A stretch of 64,000 nt of DNA from Nematostella vectensis (Eukaryota > Cnidaria > Anthozoa > Actiniaria > Edwardsiidae). The stretch is taken from contig NC_064042.1 in the NCBI RefSeq assembly GCF_932526225.1, positions 8,652,540 through 8,716,539 on the forward strand, written 5' to 3'. The position numbers and the translations under genes are program-made. The notes beneath the pieces are model-generated. The model ran no database searches. It had not been told where the DNA came from and saw only the letters and a list, made by a program, of their open reading frames with translations. Below are positions 37,359 through 52,300 of the stretch, piece by piece (within the stretch, counting starts at the first letter, position 1; every line of letters starts with the position of its first letter).

Positions 37359-40300
37359 CTAGAAGATCAAATAAATCAAATCTTTTAAATTACTGGAAAT
37401 TTTATCAAATGAGCTTATAGGGGCAGGAAACCAATAATTAAGTTAACATGACAATTAAGTTAACATGGGTTATGAGAGAGGGTTGACAGTTGAATCCTTC
37501 AGTTTATACTCTTTACATGCTCTATGATTGCCCCCCCCCCCCCAACTGTTTGAACACCACAGATAGAGATACATAACTCCCGAAAAATGGTCTTAAAATC
37601 TTTCCGGAGTTTCTCCAAAAAATTTCTAAAAATCCAGAATTTGTCTCTAAAAATCCTGATTTCTCCCCTAAAAATGTTGAATTTTTTTTTCTTCCATAAA
37701 TAAGCCATTCCTCCTTTAATTATAAGAAATATATCTTTATCTTGTGTTTTTTTATTTATTGTGCATGTATAAATGGGCAATTCAGCATTATTTGCATAGA
37801 AAGAAACTTTCCACGATTTACACATGTTTTACAAACTCTCCTATCAGTGAAGCAAACAAGCCAACAAGGCATTCTGGGAATATGGCCAAAGCCGCTGACC
37901 GGTAAAGTGACTAAATAGCCAAGCAAGGTTATTGACAACTTTATCGACGATCGGTTTAGTTAAGAATTTCTACCGAAAATCGGCAGCATTTGGAATATGA
38001 TTTTCTTAAAATCCTGAAATTTTTTCTAAAAATCTTTAGATTTTATAAAAATCCCGTTTGACTCTAAAAATCCTAAAAAAATAAAATCCGGAATTATGTA
38101 TGTAGGCCTAACCACAGATTTGTTCATATTAGTAATGGTTAGCCAGTAATGATGGGCGATGTTGGCACTTTTTAAAGTGCTTAAAAACACTGGGCTTTTT
38201 AACCTTCAATGAGACCATCTTTGGCAAGAAGTGAAATAGCATAATATCAGCAAGTGAAGCTCAGCATTAACTATGTTCATAAGCATACCAACAGTGGATC
38301 CAAATTCTGCTGCTCCTTTAATAATGCTGTCACCACAGGGATAAGTTGCTCAGGGTAACGTAATCCTACTAGCCGCTGACCATCGTCCAACTCTACACGG
38401 ATTACCCGTAACATGCGGTCCTCCCGGCTGCCAATACAAAGAAAACAACCTCTTATACTAAAGAGTTTGTAAAATGGTATTTTCACCTATTATTGAAATT
38501 CCCCCATAAACTTGGGGGAATTCGCACACTAGGATTTTAGTCTAATAATGGATGGACATTGCTTAGTACAACAGACTAGACTTCGTAAACAGGTTTTTGC
38601 CTATTATGGCAAGATACCCATTAATTGTTGGCTTGCTGGGCACAAGAAATAAAACAAGATTATGAAAGGGATTTGAAGCAACTGCAGAATACCCGTCCAA
38701 GAGTAAAGAGTTAACAATGGGACCTCACATCTCGATTTTTATACACAGAACAAGCCAGTAAATACAAGTAAAATGCAAAAAAGTGGATGAGTATTCTGAA
38801 GTTTAGCCAGCAGTGATTGTCTTGTGCTTATTTATATACAACAATTTCTTGAATCACTCGGCTCTATTTTTTTGACGTTTCGGCAATGCTGCCTTCATCA
38901 GGATGAAGGCAGGATAAAGGCAGCATTGCCGAAACGTCGAAAAAAAAAGAGAACTTAGTGATTCAAGAAATTGTTGTATATAAATAACCATTTTGTGAAG
39001 CCTGCAGATTTTTGTAAATCATCACATCCACTCCTAAGGACTCCTAAGACAAGTGGTTACCTGAGGCCAGCTTTCTCTGCATGCCTTGAAACGGCCCATT
39101 CCAGCGTGGATAAGATGGGCACAATACCACCACACAACAAGTGAACCCTTGAGATACGGCAGCCAACTGCAACCAGAGAAACAAACGATATACAGGAGAA
39201 CACAATCACAAAACATCTGATCCTGTTCAATACGACGGCCAATGGCAATCAGCCGTGCAATTACAAGACTTTGAGTTTGGGAGAGCAAACATGCCCGTAA
39301 AACTGTGCTTCGCATGTTTGTATTTGTGATGATTAACTAATGCTAATCTTTTAGATATTTCAAAAAGACCGACTAACAGTAGAGGGCCTAAATAATAAAG
39401 AAGGTATCCAGTCGTAATATGAGCCATACCTCTGCAGAGTGGGCCGGTCTTACATCCTGGTCCATGGAAGCAGTGATCCCTTGTCTTATCATATTGCATC
39501 TTCCAGCCTTTCTCTAAATGCACACATTCTAATTAACAAAGATCCACCATGTTGGCAATATGATGCCAGTTTGTGCATATTGATCAAGCTCTTACACATC
39601 AGGTGTGTACACAGTCATTTCTTATCAAGGAATCTTCAAATACTATTCTTGTTCCATACGACACTTATGACTGTGCATTCCCCGCCCCCAAGCCAATCCT
39701 GGATACACGCCAGCACATTATTTTCTTGCAGGTGGTGAGTTAGGCTTGATGGCATCCCATACAACATGGTGTATTTACCCAGGAGGTCTGGGTGAAGGAG
39801 GCTTTATCGTGGCAATATGTCAGTGTGTAAAATAACCCTTTTACCAACAGTACCTGCTTCATCTGGGCTGATCTTGGTGTATACTTGTGTAGGAGGTCTG
39901 GGTGAAGGAGGCTTTATTGTGGCAATATGTCAGTGTGTAAAATAACCCTTTTACCTGCTTCATCTGGGCTGATCTTGGTGTATTTGTGCAAAAGGTCAGT
40001 CTTCTCTTCTTCAAACGGCGATTGCCCAGTGTTTGGTCTGAGGTAAAAAGATTGTGTCACAAAAAGTAACAAAGTAAGAAAACACTTCATCACCTGCAAA
40101 TAGACAAGGAACTGTCATCTACATGTTGAAATATCAATAATAATGATACAAGTATTCAACTGAGAAAATGATATTTATTTGAACATCAATGGCATATCAT
40201 ACTAAATCCAGGAGATGAGAGATCTGGAGACGAAACTTTTCAATTTTCACACATTTTGGGATTTCATTTTCGTTTCACTTGGAGCAAATCAAATCCATTC

Positions 40301-43300
40301 CAATCTGGAACTTTATGTCTTATCTATTCTATCATTTCAAAAAATAGTAGCACCTTCCTATAAAAGTTTGTTTCAAATTGGACATTTTGGGTGGTGTAAC
40401 AACGTTATTTTACAAGCGTAATCAAATGAAGGTGAGAAAACAATGAATGATGCGCGCAAATTATAAAGAAGAAAGCTACATCGATTGTGTGGGGAAACAA
40501 TGAGCAATGTGCGCAAATGAAAAACGAATGTGCGTCATCAATTTGAATTGTGAGAAAACAATGAGCAATATGCGCAAATGAAAAAAAAACGAATGTGCGT
40601 CATCAATTTGAATTTTCAGAAAACAATGAGCAATATGCGCAAATGAAAAAAAAACGAATGTGCGTCATCAATTTGAATTTTGAGAAAACAATGGATGCGC
40701 GCAAACGATAAAAGATCGCGCGTCAGCAATTGAAATTTTGAGAAAACAATGAGCAATGCGCGCAAATGATAAAAGAATGCGCGTCATCAATTGGAATTGT
40801 GGGAAAACAATGAGCAATTCGTGCAAACGATAAACGAACGCGCGTCATTAATTGCAGTTGTGAGAGAACAATGAGTTGTGCGCAAATGAAAAACGAACGT
40901 GCGTCATCAATTTGAATTGTGAGGAAAAAATGAGCAATGCATGTAAATGAAAACGAAACGGCGTTCTCCACTGGAGTTGAAAGAAAACAATGACAAATGC
41001 GCGTAAATGATAAACGAATGCGCTTCATCAATTGTAATTGTGAGAAAACTGAGAAATGCGCGCAAATGAAAAACGAATGCGCATCATCAATTGTAATTGT
41101 GGGAAAACAATGTGAAATGCGCGCAAATGAAAATCGAACGCGCGTCATCAATTCGAGTTGTTAGAAAACAAGGTGTTACGCACAAATTTTAAACGAACAC
41201 GCATCATCAATTGGAATTGTGAGAAAACAATGAGAAATGCGCGCAAATGATAGACGAACGCGCTTCATACGTATACGTATTCGTTTCAAAACGCTACCTT
41301 TTTGTTACAGGTACGGGTATCGTCCACACGTAAACTACAGACTCGTACCCAGTCGTTATTTGCTGTTGCGCGGGCATCCACAGGAATCCTGAAGCGAAGA
41401 CGGAAAAAGCGAATTCCGACCCCGAAACCGCATCCTGATCGTCATGCATCGCGCGGCGTCTGGGTACGAGACTGCGTAAACACGAAAACGATGACCAAAA
41501 ACGGAACGATTTGAAAACGATATCCAAAGTGGAACAATTTGAAAAAAGATACCCTTTCGCCGTGTGGACGAAGGATACGGAACCTTTCGAAAGTGATGGC
41601 GTGATAACTAAATCCACTTTGCGCTTCGTGTGGACGCGGATCTTTTTGAAAACGGAACAAAAAGGTTGCGTTTCAAACGTAAACGGATACGTGGGGACAG
41701 GGTCTTAGTAATACGAAAACAATGAGCAATGCGCGCTAATGTCAAGCGAACACGCGTCATCAATTCTAATGATGCGAAAACAACGAGCGCGGGCTAATAA
41801 CAATAACACGCGTCATCAATGCAGATTGTGAAAAAACTATAGGCAGCTGCGTGCAGAATATTAAATCATATTTTCAAGTAACGAACTTCACGTGAAGAAG
41901 ACACTAGCATATTTCTGGTCGCTTCTCTCCAACTCACCTGATGATGTTGAAGAGATGCGTCGAGTTCTCTTTCTGAATGGCTAAGAGGTAAAAACGTTGG
42001 TATCGCTGTTCGCGTTTGGACCAGTAGAAGCCGTCATGCTTGCCCTGAGCGCTATTCTCATACCGCTTCATTGCTGCTGGCCACTCTATACCGCGGTCAA
42101 CACTCAAGGTCACGTGCCTGCAGAAAGAAACTGGTATTTAACAAGGTATATATCTTCAGGCCACAATTCCTTTGAAGGTAGTGATGTTATAATTAACGGG
42201 CTGTAGTCTGGGTCATCCATGGCTATCTCTCTGTTTGCACGAGGCTTTACTATGGCCATCTCTTTTTGTGCACGAGGCTTTACCATGGCTATCCTTCTGT
42301 GTGCAAAAGGCTTAACCATGGTCATTTCTCCGTGCAAACGAGGCTTAACCATGGTTATCTTTCTATGTACACAAGGCTTTACCATGGCTATCCTTCTGTG
42401 TGCACAAGGCTTTACCATGGCTATCCTTCTGTGTGCACAAGGCTTTACAGTGGCTATCTCTCTGTTTGCACAAGGCTTTACCGTGGATATCCTTCTGTGT
42501 GCACCAGGCTTTACCATTGTCCTCTATCGTGCAAACGAGGCTTAACCATGGTTATCTCTCTGTGGGTATGAGGCTTTACCGTGGCCATCTCTCCGTGTGC
42601 ACACGTCTCCCAAACTAATACTAAATCATTGGCGAATTGTCTACTCACTGTGTTGGCATGATTCCTTTGACTTCGGTAAAGACGGGGCATGGCGGGCCGA
42701 CCATCGTGATAGATGAGGCTGTCAAATCTGTAACGCCTTCATTATACCTGGTAAATCAATCACTGCACTCAGAAATATTCTAAATTGGTACGTACCTCGG
42801 AAATCCCTTGGAAACCTTTCGGAACTATTCTAACCCTTATCCCCTTACTACCCTACTCCTGCTACAGCCTTTCGGGCAGAAGCGAGGGAACCGCATTAGA
42901 AGATAGAGATCGCGGATACAGAAGGTGTTGACCAAAAATCGACAATGGAAAAAAGCTATCGCAAGCAAATAAACACACAAAACGCAAATATTCAAGGCAG
43001 TGAGGCCTATTTAATGGAGTGGAATAGAAGCAACCTTTCTCTCGCTATAGCATATTTGTTCGAGATTCTGATTTATAGCCTAACCTTTCTCGGCAATGCT
43101 TTCTAGTTTATGGACTAAAAGACATCGTCTTATACAGATTTGACAAAATCAAAAAGAAAAGTCATTTACTTACTTTCCTTCTCGCTTGGCAGTCTCGATA
43201 GTTGCGTTCAAACACTCCGAGAAGTAAGAGAAAATCTGTCACGAAAGTACACAGATAAGACGATGAGCATTAGTTCATCAGTTCAGGGGCTTCCTGTGGT

Positions 43301-46300
43301 GCACCACAGGGATACGATTAATCTTACCAGGTTCTGCTTCTCCACGGACAATCCCAGAATTCTGTTCAAGAATCGCGATACGTCACCAGCTTCCTTCTCC
43401 TTGACGACTGAACTCCCGGGCTCCGTGAGACCCATAGAGAGAAGACACTCCTAGAAATGTAAAAAAGGTGACAACTCCATGGCAGGATAGGCAGCTTATT
43501 CAGAGACTTTTTAGTCCAGTCAATCTGTGGTTTCAGGTGGAACTAATTGCAATCGCTCAACGGATTTTGAACAAGTGATACAACTTAGTTAACATACTAA
43601 AAGTCCCCAAAAATCCCTATGGTGGAACATCCTGAAATTTGTGACTTTTCCATATCGGAGCAAAACCACAGGGTACCCGCGTCGGTAAAACGGAAAAATA
43701 ATAAAATACACGTCTAAATCAGTACATTTGAAAGACCATTGGTCAAAGTTGATTAAATACCCAGTTTGGATATCAAAATAAAGCAAATTGCCCCTGTTTT
43801 ATATCTTTTTCCAATATTTCTGTAATCCAAAAACCAAAGGGTACCCGCGTCGAAAACACTAAACAAATTTAAAAATTCAAGCCTGAATCAGAAAATTTTC
43901 AAAGGTCACCGCTATATACTCAGACGACACCAAGCTATACCGAAGAATCTCTTCGATGAAGGACTGTGAAGCTCTTCAGGATGACCTGACAAGTCTAACA
44001 AGTGGAGCGACGAAACAAATATAAAGTGTTAATTAAGTCTTGACAGTCTTACGGAAGAAAATCAGCTTGGCGGCACAAGTCTTCAGCGCATCAACATTAA
44101 AAAAGATCTCGGGGGCACAATATCGAGCAATCTCACATAGGACACCCACATTCTATTTGTGGTGTCCAAGGCCAACAGAATGCTTGGTCTGCTCAAGAGG
44201 ACATTTGTCCTAATTACAGATACAGGGTCAGGCGTACTCTATACCTGTCCCTTGTCAAGTCGCAGCTCTGTTTCGCCACTGAAGTCTGGTCCCCCGGCAG
44301 CGTAAGACTTAAAATGTCCTCCTAGAAAGAGTTAAAAGGCGAGCCACCTGTTGAATTCTAAGATCCAAGATCGGAGACTTAAGCTATAAAGAGCGACTTC
44401 TAAAACTCGATCTACTACCCTTTGTCTACGACTGAGAGGTGAAGGACCTAATCTTTTTTTTAGTGTAACTAACTAGTGTAACTTCGACCTGAATGTTCAA
44501 CTTTTTGTCACTTTTGTCAATCATAATCATACTCGTAACCTGAACCCAACCTTAACTTTATCTCTGGCTCTTTGCAGAACAACTACGTTTCGAGCATCTT
44601 ATTTCAATCGTATTGTAAAACCATAGAATCTAGTATGTAACTTAACTCAGTTCAAAACGTTCTCTGGCCTACTGGCGCTTATAAATATTTCCTGAAGAAC
44701 CATTATCAGACCCTACTTGCCAATGTTTTCAACGTAGACTGTACATGGTCCATCGCACGGTCTGTGACTGCCACCACAGTTATTTTTTATATTCATTTTA
44801 TTTCCAATTTGTTTGTTTGGGGGTACGTCCTGCATGGACCCTGTGCCCGTTTACGTATGACCCCCCATTGGTCATCTTTGTTGTCAAATAAAGCTTTTGA
44901 AGACTATTCTAGTAATCAGTAACACTTTTGTGTTTTTTTGAGGTTTTACACCCAGCCTAAAGAAAGCAAATGCAATCCAATTTGTGCATTTGCACCGAAC
45001 CATTTCTAGCAGCGATCCGTGTGTTGGAGGTAAGTCTGTCCGCACTGGACTATCCCCAATGATCGCTGATAAATATAATGCGATACAAATGCTAATCGGA
45101 TTGCAGCACCAGAATATGAACCTGCAAGAAGAATTGTCTAGACTGTAGTGCGACGTTTGTAAAGTGTAAGTCAGACTTGTCACAATTCTGGACTAATCGA
45201 GCTAGAGCTAGACGTTCAGTATCATTAGAAGTGTAAGTAGCTTTCTCTAGGCTGTTTCAAAACCTCAAGAAATGACAAAAGTGTTCCAGATTACCGCTGT
45301 ATTACATGTTTGAATAGGCTACCTACTGACCTGATGTCACATATAAGTTTGTTTTCTAGACAATTTTCAGTCACTGACGCGAGTGCGAAGAATGCAGAAA
45401 TACATTTGTGGAGAAAATATTTGAAATAGAAATAAAACATGGAAAGTTGCTTTATTTCGATACTAAAATTGTGTCTTTAATCATTTTTGGCCAATGACCT
45501 TTGAAATTTTCTGATTCAGACTTGTATTTTCAATTTTTTCAGAGTTTTCGGCGCGGGTACCCTATGGTTTTTGGAATACAGAAATATTGGAAAAAAGTTA
45601 TTAAACAGGGGCAATTTGCTTTGTTTCGATATCCAAACATTGTCCTTAATTAACTTTGACCAATGGCCTTTTCAATGTACTGATTGAAACGTGTATTTTA
45701 TTTTTTTCCGTTTTAACGACGCGGGTAACCTGTGGTTTTGCTCCGAAATGGAAAAACCACATATTTCAAGATGTTCCACCAAAGGGATTTTTGGGGACTT
45801 TTAGTATCTTAACTAGGTTGTATCACTTGTTCAAAATCCGCTGAGAGAAATTCTATTGCAATAAGTGCCACCTGGGCCATAAAAATTTCATTGATTGACT
45901 GGACTATTTATAGACGACAACGATACGGGATACACAAAGCCGAAGCCCTAAAGAATCATGTGAAATACATGCTTTGAGTGTATATCCTTGTACACGAGGA
46001 CGTGAAAAACGTGGCATTATTCGCTTTATGAAGCATTTATAATTTCCTTGAGAAAAGTGAGGCCGTTATATACATGTGATATCGCGTGGCATTATTCACG
46101 CTATAAGTCATTCATAATCTCCTTCAGATATATGAGTCCGTGAAATTCTCGTGAGAGCGTTCATGATTTCCTGAGATAATCCGAAGTATTCCCTGAGATA
46201 CGCGAGGCCCTATCTCTATCAAAAGCATATGAAGTACATACGAGTGTACGTTGTATCATTGACAAGCATATGATTGCCATACCTTCATGATCTCATTGAA

Positions 46301-49300
46301 GTGCACGAAGTCGTAGCTCTTGTCGTTTTGTGTGCCTCTTAGGATCTTCTCCATCATCACTCCACCTGGCAGCTGGTTCTTTATGAAATAGTAGACACAA
46401 CTATGATTGGAAATCTCCACGGAAGAAGAGATAATAAGAGCAACAGGAAAAAGTTTAAGATATACTTAGTAAAGGTGGATAAAGTGGAGGAATGCATGCA
46501 AGGAGAGTGGATGGGACAAAGGTGAGCCAAGGTGGGAATTGTAGACGCGTTAGAGGGTAAGCTGGGTGAGGTAAGGTAAGGTAAGGTAAGTTAAGATAGC
46601 CGATGGTGAGGTAGGTTTAAGGTGGGAAAGGAGATATATGATTAGGTAAGGTAAGCTGGATGAGGTGAGATGATGAGGCAAGGGGAGTTGATGTATGATG
46701 GGGTGAGAAGAGGTAAGCTAAGTAAGTTGACTAAAGAAAGCGTATGGTGAGGTGAGTTTTAGTAAGGTGGGGAAGGGGAAGGGGATACAAGATAAGGTTA
46801 GTTGGATGAGGTAGGTAAGGTGAGTAAGATAGCCTATGGTGAGGTAGGTTTAAGTGAGGTGGGGATAGGTACACATGATTAGGTACACATGATCAGGATA
46901 CATGATTAGGATTAGGTGGATGAGACAAGGAAAAGGGAGTTGATGTATGGTAGGATGAGGTAAGGAAAAGTGGGGTCAGATGTAATTTCAGTCAATAATA
47001 CAAGGATAACACAAACCTTTTTATACCTTGTGTATACCAACGTGAAAAAAGTGGGAAGATATGTTAAGATGAGACAGAATAAGGTGATTAAGGCAAAACA
47101 CACCAAAGAATACCCACCAGATTAATTGCTTGGTACATAGCGCGTAAAGCTGACCGCCCATACGAAGTATCAAAGTTAAACTTGGTCAGATCTGCACCTG
47201 TGGCCGCACGGCGGTCACCTTTGGTCAGTGCACCTACAAGTCAAAGACCAAAAACGTCAGCAGTCTTTAGTAAATTGGACAACAAAGCTGAAGAATGGCT
47301 CTGTCCATTTATGATATGATGAAGCTGAGCTAGGAAGAAATATTGGCAAAAGAATTTGTACATTTTAGTCAGAGTAGAATACGTACCGAGTGACTGAAGT
47401 AATACTCGAATACGTGTACCGAGTGATGCTCGAATACGTACCGAGTGATTGGAGTGATGCTTGAATACGTGTACCGAGTGATGCTCGAATACGTACCGAG
47501 TGACTGGAGTGATGCTCGAATACTTACCGAGTGATTGGAGTGATGCTAAAATATGTGTACCGAGTGATGCTCGAATACGTACCGAGTGATTGGAGTGATG
47601 CTCGAATACGTGTACCGAGTGATGCTCGAATACGTACCGAGTGATTGGAGTGATGCTCGAATATGTGTACCGAGTGATGCTCGAAAACGTACCGAGTGAT
47701 TGTAGTAAGGCATGAATACGTACTTCGATACTTCGATTTATTACTCCTATAAGTAGCTTTCGCTAATACTAGGAGGCATATAGAGCTAAAATAATTACAA
47801 TAAGTATTGCTCAAATAATAACGAATAATTATGATACAAAGAGTATTAAAGAGTAACTGTATAAGTAAATATTGTAATTATTGTATAATTATAATACAAA
47901 GAGTATTAAAGAGTAACTGTTGCAAAAACAAACATCAATGTATAAATAAGTAAATAAATAAATAAATAAGTAAATAGATAAAATAAGAAAAACAGGATAG
48001 ATACTTGAGACAAATAGGTAATAAACAAATAAATAAATTAGTAGTGAATAACAAGCAGACAAACGAAATATTTAATGGACCCTTCCCCCTACGGCGCTCC
48101 ACACCCCCATCCACACCAGAATCACTCGCAACCGCTTCAACAAAGCATTGCAGAGGACTCCGGCGTAGACAGAAGCACAGAACGCCACAAGGGGAAAGGA
48201 CCATTGAGGATCTAAATGCTAACACAAGTAACATGCACTTTAAATCTAATTGCAGATAAATGATATAAATAAATAGCTAAATACATAAATAATAAATAGA
48301 TAAATAGCTAAATAAATAAATAAATGAATGAATAATAAGTAAACAAACAAACTAAGCAGCTAATGGGTTGGGGATCTAAAGCCTGCGCAAGTAGCAAGGT
48401 ACTTGTAAAGATCTAACTGCAGGCTGAACAGCAGCCTTATACTTGGCAAGGGTATTAATTGATTTGACGTCGTTGGGGAGCAAATTCCAGATTCTTATGG
48501 CTCTAGCGAAAAAAGAATAGTTGAAAGCTAGGGTATTTGCTTGCAATTGGTTATAATACAGCTCTTTGCGCCTGGTGGATCTGGTTGATCGCGTGACAAG
48601 ATCAGGTAATTTAGCATATATGAGACTATTATGAAATTTATAAAATAAGATAGCCTGACTAGTTAAACGTCTTTGTTCAAGAGTGTCCCAAGATAGGTCT
48701 TTAACAAGTTTTGTGGTACTTGCATACGGGTCATATGTGTTGGTGACGAACCGTGCAGCGTTCTTTTGCACTTGTTCCAGGCGATTGACATCGGTATCAG
48801 TATAAGGGTTCCAAGCTGGAGCTGCGTATTCAAGAATAGGTCTTACTAAGGTAAAGTATGCTCTCTCTTTAACTAGCTGACTGCATGGTTTCAAAGTCCT
48901 GCGAAGAAGACCAAGAACTTTGTTTGCCTTATCCGAGATTTTAGATGCGTGGGGGCCCCAGCGAAGATTGGAGGAACAGCGTACTCCAAGGTAATCTTGC
49001 TCTGCAACTTTGGATAGAGACTTATTGTTGATGGAGTAAGTATGCAAGGATGGTTTGCGCTTGTTTGTGATAGAAAGCAGATGACACTTAGACACGTTGA
49101 ATTCCATTTGCCAATCATTTGACCATTTAGTTAAGTTATCCAGGTCTTGCTGGAGCACTTGATGATCATCTGCACTTGATGATCGTATGCAGTGATTATA
49201 GTAATGCTCGAATACGTACCGAGAGATTGTATTAATGCTCGAATACGTAGCGAATGATGCTCGAATTAGTACCGAGTGATTTTAGTAATGCACGAATACA

Positions 49301-52300
49301 TACCGAGTAATGCTCGAATACGTACCGAAGGATTGTATTAATGCTCGAATACATACCGAGTGATGCCCGTATACGTACCGAGTGATTTTAGTAATGCTTA
49401 AATACATACCGAGTGATTGCAGTAATGCTCGAATACATACCGAGGGGGATTGTAGTAATGCTCGAATACATACCGAGTAATGCTCCAATACGTACCGAGG
49501 GATTGTAGTAATGCTCGAATACATACCGAGTAATGCTCGAATACGTACCGAGGGATTGTAGTAATGCCCGAATACATACCGAGTAATGCTCGAATACGTA
49601 CTGAGGGATTGTAGTTATGCTCGAATACGTACCGAGGGATTGTAGTAATGCTCGAATACATACCGAGGGGGATTGTAGTAATGCTCGAATACGTACCGAA
49701 GGGATTGTAGTAATGCTCGAATACATACCGAGGGGGGTTGTAGTAATGCTCGAATACATACCGAGGGATTGTAGTAATGCCCGAATACATACCGAGTAAT
49801 GCTCGTATACGTACCGAGTGATTGTAGTCTACGAGCAACAGCTGCCGCAAACCTCCTCTCTCCTCCAAGATTCGTGGTAACCAGCTTGTAGATAGGGCCA
49901 CTGTTAGGAAATACAGATTTGAGATTTGTATGGTAGGTGACCAGTGGAAAAGTTACAGGAAATTCACGGTGATTACACTGATAATACACGGTGAATACAA
50001 AACAAGGTGAATACACAGATAATAAACGAAGAATACACGGTAGATACAATAAACGGTGAATACAATACACGGTAAATACAATACACGGTTAATACAGAGT
50101 GAATCTACGAAGGTTACACAGTGAATACTCGAAGCTTTCGGTTTTCTTGAAGGAGTCATGTCTACAGCATTTCCAATGTGACATTTGAGCGGTTAACTTA
50201 TAAACTCGATATAGCCCCGCGAAGCCAGTGTCACTGAATGCAAGGGCGTTGGCTACCAGCCATCGCTTTCATGCATATCTACGGAAAGTTCTATCCTTCC
50301 TATGTACTCCCCCTTATCGTCACCTGCTCTGATTGGAGCGATGTGATCTTCCTAGCTGCTGAACGGCTTTATCGGCGCTCCATGGCAACTCGATGGTCAC
50401 GTGGACACGCCGTCTCTGATTGGCTGCTCTGAGGTCGGCATGGAGGGATATCCCAGTACTTGCAGCGTCACTGATGATAGCTACGAGTTTGCTACCACTC
50501 ATAAAACTGTTCCTCTGAAATAAAAAAGAAAAACATTTATCTATTATACTTTACTGATCCACGGTATATTCGTCTTTCTTCTTTTGGCAAGGTGTTATTT
50601 CATATTCACTAAATCTCATATTCACCTCTTGGATGTTGAGGCTATCCACGTGCGAGCTGTCAGACTCACGGGCTTCATAGTGAGGCTCCCTGTCTTGCGC
50701 AGTGCGCACGACACGACCGCGCCTTCCCGTCATCTCCGCCACGCAATCAGGACCACCCATCTTGTCAATTAAGTCATCGAGAGGACTGGGACACAAGCGG
50801 TGATAGATAGCGGTGGTGAGTGAATGAGACAAAAAGATGGCTGCTCTTGATAGAATGATTGGTATATGCGGTGATAGAATGGTGAGTGGATGAGACAAAA
50901 AGATGGCTGCTCTTGATAGAATGATTGGTATATGCGGTGATAGAATGGTGAGTGGTTGAGGCAAAAAGATGGCTGCTCTTGATAGAATGATTGACATATG
51001 CGGTGATAGAATGGTGAGTGGATGAGACAAAAAGATGGCTGCTCTTGATAGAATGATTGGCATATGCGGTGATAGAATGGTGAGTGGATGAGGCAAAAAG
51101 ATGGCTGCTCTTGATAGAATGATTGGCATATGCGGTGATAGAATGGTGAGTGAATGAGACAAAAAGATGGCTGCTCTTGATAGAATGATTGGCATATGCG
51201 GTGATAGAATGGTGAGTGGTTGAGGCAAAAAGATGGCTGCTCTTGATAGAATGATTGACATATGCGGTGATAGAATGGTGAGTGGATGAGACAAAAAGAT
51301 GGCTGCTCTTGATAGAATGATTGACATATGCGGTGATAGAATGGTGAGTGGATGAGACAAAAAGATGGCTGCTCTTGATAGAATGATTGGTATATGCGGT
51401 GATAGAATGGTGAGTGGATGAGGCAAAAAGATGGCTGCTCTTGATAGAATGATTGGCATATGCGGTAATAGGAAATTGAGCTACCATTTCCTCTTAACAC
51501 AATTTCACGCTGGGTCACCCACCAAGGCGCATGTAACGCAACTCACCCGATGGGTCATGTGATAACGTCAAGGTGGATGTCACGCAACTCACCTAATGAG
51601 TCACATGACAATGTCACGGTCCATGTCACGCAACTCACCTGATTGGCAGATTGATTTTCTTGACAAATCCAAGCAGTAGAGACTTGGCGGTAACAGCCCA
51701 CGTGTCCTCCTTAGACTCACCCGACTGAAGACAAAACAAAGGCGGTAAACAGATTCATCCTCGCGCAACCCACACAAACCGCATGCCGCTTGTTTAAGGG
51801 CGGCATTTAAACGAGCAAAAACAGTACTCAGCGGTCAAGTGAGTAGGGCCTTAGCGCGCGTGGATAATCTAGCTGTAGGACGTCGGCGTGTAGTCACTTT
51901 AACTTAAGCAAAGCTATGACGGCGACGACAAGGATATGATATGCTTTCAGTCTTAGCGCTCAATCCTAAACTAGCTTCAATAAGATTCACTCGTTTTTAT
52001 AGACCCGAAAAGTATGGACAAGCCTAGAACCTTATTTTTTACCTTAGTGAACAATGATAATTATTGTTTTCAGCGCTCAAGTTCCTAAGAGTGCGTAGAA
52101 GAGCCCGCAAACGGCGATATGGAAAGAGTGCAATTGGCTTCTGGCATTAAGGGATCAGGTATTCCAAGGCGACAGTACTAAAAATAAATGCGCGTACGTT
52201 TGATTCTATCGACGTCCAGCTTAACGTCTGGTAATGCTTACGGTGCTTTGTATCTTGACTGGAAAGTACTGAGTAATGAAGCGTGTCATGATTTCCTCGC

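Noticed and set aside
42110-42571. Open frames of 100-135 residues on both strands
   Set aside because: They are artefacts of a 33-bp tandem repeat in an SBNO intron.
50551-51518. Three overlapping open frames of 237-302 residues
   Set aside because: The repeat unit is 66 bp, so all three frames of one strand can stay open. Only the part at 50785-50626 is coding, as an SBNO exon.
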